Shown here: piece after piece, positions 1 through 5,046 of the stretch
Layout: each line of letters begins with the position of its first letter
How positions within the stretch are numbered: the stretch's first letter is position 1
Assembly: GCA_003230195.1 (NCBI GenBank)
Contig: QIHH01000263.1
Location: 1-6,317, forward strand
Length of the DNA stretch: 6,317 bases
Direction: 5' to 3'
From: Gammaproteobacteria bacterium
Lineage (GTDB): Bacteria; Pseudomonadota; Gammaproteobacteria; SZUA-140
Position numbers and translations under genes: made by a program
Notes under the pieces: generated by a model
Databases searched by the model: none
The model's input: only the letters and a program-made list of their open reading frames with translations
Told to the model about the DNA's origin: nothing

Positions 1-221
1 ACCGCTTCAATCTCTTTGTCACTAGAAACATCGCAAGGCACGACAATCTCAGAGTCGAATTCTGCGGCGAATTTCTCAACGCGTCCTTTCAGCCTTTCAT
101 TTTGGTAGGTAAATGCCAGTTCGGCACCCTGTTCTTTCATGGCTTTAGCTATGCCCCACGCAATTGAGCGGTTACTGGCGACGCCAACGATCAGCGCTCT
201 TTTACCTTCTAAAAATCCCAT
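1..221 (-). CDS. fabI: Enoyl-[acyl-carrier-protein] reductase (NADH) FabI, N-terminal part, cut by window edge
   Basis: FabI reduces trans-2-enoyl-ACP to acyl-ACP, the last step of each fatty-acid elongation cycle, as a cytoplasmic tetramer using NAD(P)H. Only the first 73 codons are present; the gene continues off the left edge. The protein starts MGFLEGKRALIVGVASNRSIA. It has the FabI/SDR nucleotide-binding signature G-V-A-S-N-R-S-I-A-W-G-I-A (residues 13-25), then GAELAFTYQNERLKGRV, and a CDV motif near residue 63 that contacts the adenine in FabI proteins. These blocks match E. coli FabI almost position for position, so the identification is secure. The start ATG (219-221) has an AAGGTG ribosome binding site (226-231 on the plus strand) four bases upstream. 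It is transcribed divergently from the transporter operon. The Ser-Tyr-Lys-region catalytic residues lie outside the window. Confidence 0.97.
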   Translation of the reverse strand, partial: MGFLEGKRALIVGVASNRSIAWGIAKAMKEQGAELAFTYQNERLKGRVEKFAAEFDSEIVVPCDVSSDKEIEA

Positions 222-237
222 ATTACACCTTGGCTAT

Positions 238-268
238 TACCGACTGTCAATGATAAGACAGTAAGGTA
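238..268 (-). promoter_or_regulatory. Imperfect inverted repeat in the fabI leader (possible hairpin or operator)
   Basis: On the plus strand the arms are TACC (238-241) plus ACTGTC (243-248), and GACAGT (257-262) plus GGTA (265-268). They are separated by an 8-base spacer and interrupted by an asymmetric internal loop (one base on one side, two on the other). In the fabI transcript this would form a ten-pair stem ending a few bases before the AAGGTG ribosome binding site. It could be a 5' leader hairpin, a protein operator or chance. There is no U-tract, so it is not a terminator. Confidence 0.35.
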
Positions 269-370
269 CCGAAAAAAACACGCTACGGGAAGGGGTATCG
301 TTAAAACGGACTCTTTAAATAGCTCGAATTTCAGCAATTGGGATAGTTTTGAGTGGATAACACTGCAAGC

Positions 371-399
371 TTGTTCTAAGCAACGAAGCTCGCTATTCT
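371..399 (+). promoter_or_regulatory. Weak candidate sigma70 promoter for the transporter operon
   Basis: TTGTTC (371-376) and TATTCT (394-399) are separated by exactly 17 bp. Matches to consensus are 3 of 6 and 4 of 6. Transcription would start near 406, giving a leader of roughly 90 bases before the ATG at 494. An imperfect inverted repeat, AGCTTGTT (368-375) against AACgAAGCT (382-390), overlaps the -35 box and spacer, a place where a regulator could act. The call is by eye only, and other positions in this AT-rich region cannot be excluded. Confidence 0.3.
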
Positions 400-420
400 T
401 GGGGGCAGATAAATCTATTT

Positions 421-441
421 TGCACTCGATAGTTAAGTGCA
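421..441. repeat. Short perfect inverted repeat TGCACT-N9-AGTGCA
   Basis: Arms at 421-426 and 436-441 are perfect complements with a 9-base spacer. The element lies about 50 bases upstream of the binding-protein ATG and downstream of the candidate promoter, so it would be in the 5' leader or act as an operator. A six-base repeat of this kind is expected about once by chance in a region this size, so a regulatory role is only a suggestion. Confidence 0.25.
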
Positions 442-478
442 GTGGATAGGCCATTACGTGGTGACATATTTAGGTAAC

Positions 479-484
479 AGGTGG
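479..484 (+). promoter_or_regulatory. Ribosome binding site that sets the substrate-binding protein start
   Basis: AGGTGG sits nine bases before the ATG at 494. The longest reading frame opens at a GTG at 437, but that codon has no purine-rich sequence at suitable distance. The extra 19 residues would also put polar and aromatic sequence before the MERRF-positive membrane anchor. The ATG at 494 is therefore the preferred start. Confidence 0.6.
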
Positions 485-493
485 GTGCATTAT

Positions 494-2374
494 ATGGAAC
501 GGCGCTTTACGGTAAAAGACTTTTCAAATTTCATCTTTCTTTCGTTGCTTGCAGTGATGATCCTGTTGACCATGTATATGGTTGACCGCCAGTGGAACAA
601 GATGGCGCAGATGGAACGTGTGATGCAAGAGCAGGCTGATAGTATGCGCGAACTGCGTATATTGGTACGTAGTGTTGATAAGCGGATTCAGAGTGGTAGT
701 GTGAATAGTGGTAGCAGCACAAGTCATCAAGCCACTCTTGGCGATGATATTCCCGGCGCCTTTCGTCGTGCAAAAATCGCTGCGGATCAGCCCGATTTTC
801 AGGAAGGGGACTGGCATGTGCAGGCCTTTGGTTTGAATTTGAAAACCATAACCCCATTGGTCTCCTCAGATGTTTACGCCTCTAATGTACAGCGCTATGT
901 GTTGGAGTCGTTGTTGATGCGCGACCCGGACACACTTGAATGGGCAGGGTTGATTGCCCGTTCATGGGAGGTGAGTGATGATGGCCTGACGTTAACATTT
1001 AAGTTGCGCAAGGATGTTGTCTTTTCTGATGGCCAACCGCTGACCAGCGATGATGTTGTCTTTACTTTCGATTTTATTATGAACGAGACCATCGCGGCAC
1101 CGCGAGCACGTGCCTATTTCGAAAAAATGAAGTCTGTTACCGCGTCGGACGAACATACGGTCTCGTTCGAATTTAAAGAACCTTATTTCAACGCATTGTC
1201 TCTGGCGGGTAGCATGTCAATCATGGCGCGTCATTTTTATGATCCCTATTTAGAAGAACCCGAAACATTTAACCAATCGAAGGGACTGTTGTTGGGCTCT
1301 GGCCCCTACCGTTTACAAGACCCGAAAGGGTGGACGCCTGATCTGGGGATGGTAGAACTGGAACGTAACCCACGTTATTGGGGGCCGATCTTGCCCGCGT
1401 TTGATCGTTTATTATGGAAGGTGATTGAAAACGACAGTGCACGACTGACCACTTTTCGTAATGGTGAGATCGATATCTATGGCGCACGCCCACGTGAATA
1501 TAAAACGTTATTGGATGACCCAGAGTTGAGTGCGCGCACACAAAACTTTGAATACATGAGCCCGACCGCTGGCTATAGTTACATCGGCTGGAATCAGGGC
1601 AGTGTCGATAAGCCCTCGCGTTTTGCCGATAAGCGTGTGCGCCAGGCGATGACCTACCTGACGGATCGTGAGCGTATCATCGATGAAATTATGTTGGGCT
1701 ATGGTGAGGTGGCAATCAGTCCCTTTAATCCGCGCAGCCATCAGCATAACAAGGCACTGAGTGCGCGTGATTATAATCCAGAAAAGGCGAAGGCGCTATT
1801 GAAAGAAGTTGGTTATGAAGACCGCAATGGCGATGGCGTGCTGGAAGATGCCAATGGTGAGCCATTTGAATTTGGTCTGGTCTATTTTCAGGGAAACGAA
1901 GACACCAAGCGCATTGTGTTGTTTCTGAAAGACCTTTATGCCGGTGCTGGTATATTGCTTCACCCCAAACCTACTGAGTGGTCGGTGATGTTGGATCTGC
2001 TCGGTAAACGCAATTTTGATGCGATCACCCTCGGTTGGTCAAGTGGTGTCGAGACCGACATCTTTCAGATGTTTCATGGCAGTCAAACGGATAACGGCGG
2101 TGACAACTTTGTTGGTAATAAAAACCCTGAACTGGATAAATTGATTGACGCAGCACGTGCCACGGTTGATGAAGCGGAACGTATGCCACTCTGGCAACAG
2201 AGCGAAGCGATCATGCATGACGACCAGCCCTACACCTTTTTGATGCGACGTAAAACCATGGCTTTTATCGATAAACGTATCCATAACATTGAGCAGACGC
2301 AGCTAGGGCTGAATTCAGGGTTTGTGCCAGTGGAGTGGTATGTGCCATTAGAAATGCAGAAGTACAGCGACTAA
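494..2374 (+). CDS. Membrane-anchored extracellular solute-binding protein, family 5 (oligopeptide ABC importer)
   Basis: This 626-residue protein should capture a peptide or peptide-like ligand in the periplasm and pass it to the two permeases encoded downstream. Residues 1-10 are charged (MERRF) and residues 11-30 form a hydrophobic segment. No AxA cleavage site or lipobox Cys is visible, so it reads as an uncleaved signal anchor. Residues 31-65 are Met/Gln/Glu/Arg-rich and look like a coiled coil, followed by a Ser/Gly linker (66-76). The family-5 binding domain fills roughly 100-620. Typical blocks are ARSWEVSDDGLTLTFKLR (155-172), a DGQPLTSDDVVFTF stretch (179-192), GSGPYRL (268-274), NPRYWG (292-297), DKRVRQAM (379-386) and YNPEKAKALLKEVGY (427-441). 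A DxNxDG loop at 443-448 resembles a calcium-binding loop. The family assignment is firm. The sequence is closer in style to OppA/DppA than to E. coli YejA, and the ligand is unknown. The first permease begins 21 bp downstream. Confidence 0.9.
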   Translation: MERRFTVKDFSNFIFLSLLAVMILLTMYMVDRQWNKMAQMERVMQEQADSMRELRILVRSVDKRIQSGSVNSGSSTSHQATLGDDIPGAFRRAKIAADQPDFQEGDWHVQAFGLNLKTITPLVSSDVYASNVQRYVLESLLMRDPDTLEWAGLIARSWEVSDDGLTLTFKLRKDVVFSDGQPLTSDDVVFTFDFIMNETIAAPRARAYFEKMKSVTASDEHTVSFEFKEPYFNALSLAGSMSIMARHFYDPYLEEPETFNQSKGLLLGSGPYRLQDPKGWTPDLGMVELERNPRYWGPILPAFDRLLWKVIENDSARLTTFRNGEIDIYGARPREYKTLLDDPELSARTQNFEYMSPTAGYSYIGWNQGSVDKPSRFADKRVRQAMTYLTDRERIIDEIMLGYGEVAISPFNPRSHQHNKALSARDYNPEKAKALLKEVGYEDRNGDGVLEDANGEPFEFGLVYFQGNEDTKRIVLFLKDLYAGAGILLHPKPTEWSVMLDLLGKRNFDAITLGWSSGVETDIFQMFHGSQTDNGGDNFVGNKNPELDKLIDAARATVDEAERMPLWQQSEAIMHDDQPYTFLMRRKTMAFIDKRIHNIEQTQLGLNSGFVPVEWYVPLEMQKYSD

Positions 2375-2395
2375 CAATAACTTGCGACTGCCTTA

Positions 2396-3778
2396 ATGCA
2401 TATTTACCTTCTGAGACGTCTACTGTTGATGATCCCCACCTTGCTGGGGATTACCATCGTGGTATTTACCGTGATGGCTGCGGCACCCGGTGGTATCAGC
2501 TCACAAAGCCTGGTCGAAGGGCAAAACCTTGAACCACAGGCAAAAAAGGCGCTGGAGGATTATTACAATCGGCTTTATGGGTTAGATTCCCCCGCACCGG
2601 TGCAGTATCTGCGTTGGCTCAATAATGTCTCACCCGCTGGTTTTACCTTTGATGACAATAATGAAATTGATGGCTTTTCACTGTTTAAAGGCTCAGATCT
2701 GGGCGATAGTTTTCTTTACGGCCGCCCGGTGATGGAATTGATCAAAGAGCGCGTGCCAATCACGATGCTGTTAAATGTCATCTCCATCCCACTGATCTAT
2801 ATTATTGCGATTGCAATCGGAGTGCGTGCCGCGAAACATCGTGGCGAGTCATTTGATGTCGGCTCTAGCGTGCTGATGCTGGGGCTATGGTCGGTGCCGA
2901 CGATGTTAACGGGGGTGATGTTGATCGGCTTTTTTTCCAGTGATCAATACTGGCATTGGTTTCCCACCGCCGGCCTTAATCGGCGTGAAGCGCTAGATAT
3001 GGTCTTCCTGCCGCACTGGGGTTCATTGGTTGATGTGCTGTGGCTGTTTGCCTATAGCAGCATCGGCGCGATGTTGATGCTGTGGTTGAGTCGCCTGCAA
3101 TCGGTGTCGATTCGTTGCGGTGTGATGGCGGTAATGGGGCTGGTAATGGCGGTGCTAATGGTCAATGCACTGCCGGGTGGGGGTGGTATAGCCGCCTATC
3201 TGTTTATTGGGGTGACACTCACCGCACTGTTTGCTTTGATCGCCTATACCGATTACCTCGCATTACGGCTGGTGGTGATGGGGAGCATCGGTGTGGCAAT
3301 CGGCACGGCGCTCTTTTTTATGTTTCAGAGCGAAGGCTTTGTGCGTGGTTTTTTTCTCGATCGTAGCTGGCATCTGATTTTACCAATTATCTGCCTGACC
3401 TATGGTGGCTTCGCCTTTCTCACTAAGCTAACCCGTACTGCCGTGCTTGAAAATCTACTGGCCGATTATGCACGCACCGCACGTGCCAAAGGGGTGAGTG
3501 AATCAGACGTGTTATGGCGGCATGTTTTTCGCAATAGTCTGCTGCCATTGATCACGGTTTCGGCAACCTTACTGCCTGCTTTATTAGGCGGCTCGGTGAT
3601 TGTTGAAAGCATCTTCAGTATCGATGGTATGGGTAAACTGGCGATCGAAGCAGTGAAGGGGCGTGACCGTGAACTGGTGCTATCAATCACCTTAATCAGT
3701 GGCGTGTTAACGCTGGTCGGTTATCTGATTGCCGATTTATGTTATGCATTGGCAGATCCACGGGTGAGTTATGATTAA
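2396..3778 (+). CDS. Peptide-type ABC transporter permease, OppB/DppB/YejB class, with extra transmembrane helices
   Basis: This inner-membrane permease forms one half of the channel of a peptide-class importer. Its 460 residues compare with about 305-365 for usual members. The start MHIYLLRRLLLMIPTLLGIT is the classic first-helix signature, very like YejB (YLIRRLLL-x-IPTL), and is followed by APGG (30-33). A periplasmic loop (31-118) contains the conserved LGDSF block (102-106). Helices 2 and 3 lie near 121-143 and 157-181. The cytoplasmic ATPase-coupling (EAA) loop is ARTARAKGVSESDVLWRHVF (359-378), with N380 and P384 following. The protein ends in a typical ALADPRVSYD. Between helix 3 and the usual helix 4 (327-345) lie about 110 additional residues with some four hydrophobic segments (about 210-232, 241-258, 265-284, 289-310). 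No clear ribosome binding site precedes the ATG, so translation may be coupled to the binding-protein gene ending 21 bp upstream. Confidence 0.93.
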   Translation: MHIYLLRRLLLMIPTLLGITIVVFTVMAAAPGGISSQSLVEGQNLEPQAKKALEDYYNRLYGLDSPAPVQYLRWLNNVSPAGFTFDDNNEIDGFSLFKGSDLGDSFLYGRPVMELIKERVPITMLLNVISIPLIYIIAIAIGVRAAKHRGESFDVGSSVLMLGLWSVPTMLTGVMLIGFFSSDQYWHWFPTAGLNRREALDMVFLPHWGSLVDVLWLFAYSSIGAMLMLWLSRLQSVSIRCGVMAVMGLVMAVLMVNALPGGGGIAAYLFIGVTLTALFALIAYTDYLALRLVVMGSIGVAIGTALFFMFQSEGFVRGFFLDRSWHLILPIICLTYGGFAFLTKLTRTAVLENLLADYARTARAKGVSESDVLWRHVFRNSLLPLITVSATLLPALLGGSVIVESIFSIDGMGKLAIEAVKGRDRELVLSITLISGVLTLVGYLIADLCYALADPRVSYD

Positions 3779-3817
3779 TAGTGATGTGACTGCCACGTCA
3801 ATCAATGGAGCGTTGCG

Positions 3818-5044
3818 ATGAATCATAAAGCGCAAGCAGTGGCCTCTGAAATCACCTCGGCCGATGAACGCCAAAGCGAGCAGGCAGCTAGTCGTAGTTA
3901 CGCCGCACAGGTGCTACGTGAAGCCTTTACTCAATGGGGCGCACGTTTTGGTCTGTTCTGGATTGCGTTACTGGCGAGTGTGGCGGTGTTCGCGCCGTTC
4001 CTCGCCAATAGCCACCCGCTGTTGCTGAAAGAAGGCGGTGCGATTAGCAGCCCGATGTTGACGTATCTATCCATGGGTGACTTTGTGATGTTGGCTGTCT
4101 TTAGTACTATCGTGGTGTTGATCTTTTTAAATATCCATTTTTATAAAAAGGTGATCGTGCTATTCGCGAGCGGTTCACTGACCGCGATCATCGCCTTTAT
4201 GCTGGTCTCGCCACCGCAGTTAACCGTCTATGATCAATATCGGGTGAAGCAAGCGGCAGGCGCTTACGAATGGGTCATCCACGCGCCCATTCCCTATTCA
4301 CCTAAAGATTATATTCGTGATGAAGGCGATACCGGTCTGGAAGCGCCGCTTGCCTCTGAAGAGCGTATTCACTGGTTTGGCACCGAAGAGAACGGCTCAG
4401 ACGTGTTGAGTCGTATGATCCACGCTTCAAGAATTGCACTGGGCATCGGTTTTGTCGCGACTGGGATTGCGATGTTGATCGGTATCATTATGGGCGGGCT
4501 GATGGGATTCTATTCGGGTATCGTCGATATGATCGGTATGCGCTTGGTGGAAATTTTTGAAGCGGTGCCCACGCTATTTCTCCTGCTCACCTTTGTCGCC
4601 TTTTTTGATCGTAGCCTCTATGCGATGATGGTGATCATCGGCATCACCAGTTGGCCCGGTTATGCGCGTTTTGTGCGCGCTGAATTCCTGCGCCTGCGCC
4701 AACAAGAGTTTGTACAGGCCGCCACTGCCTGTGGCCTGCCGCTCCGTTCTATTCTGTTTCGTCATATGTTGCCAAATGGCATTGCGCCTATCCTAGTTGC
4801 CGCAAGCTTTGGTGTGGCCTCCGCGATTCTTGCGGAAGCAACATTAAGCTTTCTGGGCCTAGGGCTTGTTGATGACCCTTCATGGGGGCAGATGTTAAAT
4901 CAGGCGGTACAGTCATCGACCTTTAACTGGTGGATGGCACTTTTTCCCGGCGGTGCCATCTTTCTCACTGTCTTTGCCTATAACTTGATGGGTGAATCAC
5001 TGCGTGACGCGATTGATCCTAACCTTAAGAAATCGGCGGGGTAG
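3818..5044 (+). CDS. Peptide-type ABC transporter permease, OppC/DppC/YejE class, with two extra transmembrane helices
   Basis: This is the second inner-membrane channel subunit and partners the preceding permease. It has 408 residues; DppC is about 300 and YejE 341. A hydrophilic cytoplasmic N-terminus (1-40) precedes helix 1 (43-62). ANSHPLLL (63-70) and the APIPYSP block (156-162) match positions in E. coli YejE. Two further hydrophobic segments (about 86-106 and 110-131, joined by a short HFYKK turn) are inserted here. The family motif GTEENGSDVLSR (188-199) resembles the YejE form (GT-x-x-NG-x-DVL-x-R) more than the FGTDxxGRD of OppC. The ATPase-coupling (EAA) loop is EFVQAATACGLPLRSILFRH (297-316), followed by MLPN (317-320). 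The C-terminus GESLRDAIDPN is typical. The ATG has a GGAG ribosome binding site (3807-3810) seven bases upstream. The stop codon lies 2 bp before the ATPase start, indicating translational coupling. Confidence 0.93.
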   Translation: MNHKAQAVASEITSADERQSEQAASRSYAAQVLREAFTQWGARFGLFWIALLASVAVFAPFLANSHPLLLKEGGAISSPMLTYLSMGDFVMLAVFSTIVVLIFLNIHFYKKVIVLFASGSLTAIIAFMLVSPPQLTVYDQYRVKQAAGAYEWVIHAPIPYSPKDYIRDEGDTGLEAPLASEERIHWFGTEENGSDVLSRMIHASRIALGIGFVATGIAMLIGIIMGGLMGFYSGIVDMIGMRLVEIFEAVPTLFLLLTFVAFFDRSLYAMMVIIGITSWPGYARFVRAEFLRLRQQEFVQAATACGLPLRSILFRHMLPNGIAPILVAASFGVASAILAEATLSFLGLGLVDDPSWGQMLNQAVQSSTFNWWMALFPGGAIFLTVFAYNLMGESLRDAIDPNLKKSAG

Positions 5045-5046
5045 GG

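Larger units (their letters stand above)
222..493. other. Divergent intergenic region between fabI and the transporter operon
   Basis: This 272-bp stretch must hold the promoters of both fabI (leftward) and the ABC transporter operon (rightward). I see no convincing small gene in it. It holds an imperfect hairpin-like repeat near fabI (238-268), a weak rightward sigma70-like promoter (371-399) overlapping an imperfect inverted repeat (368-390), and a short perfect inverted repeat (421-441). A possible leftward promoter for fabI would be TTGCAG (363-368) and TATCCC (340-345) with 17-bp spacing, but the match is poor. No consensus FadR-type site was recognised by eye. Confidence 0.7.

Noticed and set aside
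209..454. 81-codon open frame on the minus strand spanning the intergenic region and the fabI start
   Set aside because: It has no ribosome binding site before its ATG, overlaps the fabI start in another frame, resembles no known protein, and covers the place where both divergent promoters must lie.
524..857. Two overlapping minus-strand open frames of ~100 codons opposite the binding-protein N-terminus
   Set aside because: They are antisense to the anchor, coiled-coil and linker region, with no ribosome binding site noted and no recognisable domain.
3082..3366. 94-codon plus-strand frame inside the first permease insert
   Set aside because: The main frame continues unbroken through the region and rejoins conserved permease sequence, so this is a shadow frame and not a frameshifted or inserted gene.
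3779..3817. Gap between the two permease genes as a terminator or internal promoter
   Set aside because: Only a four-base inverted repeat (TGAC/GTCA) and a ribosome binding site are visible in 39 bases. There is no stem with a T-tract.
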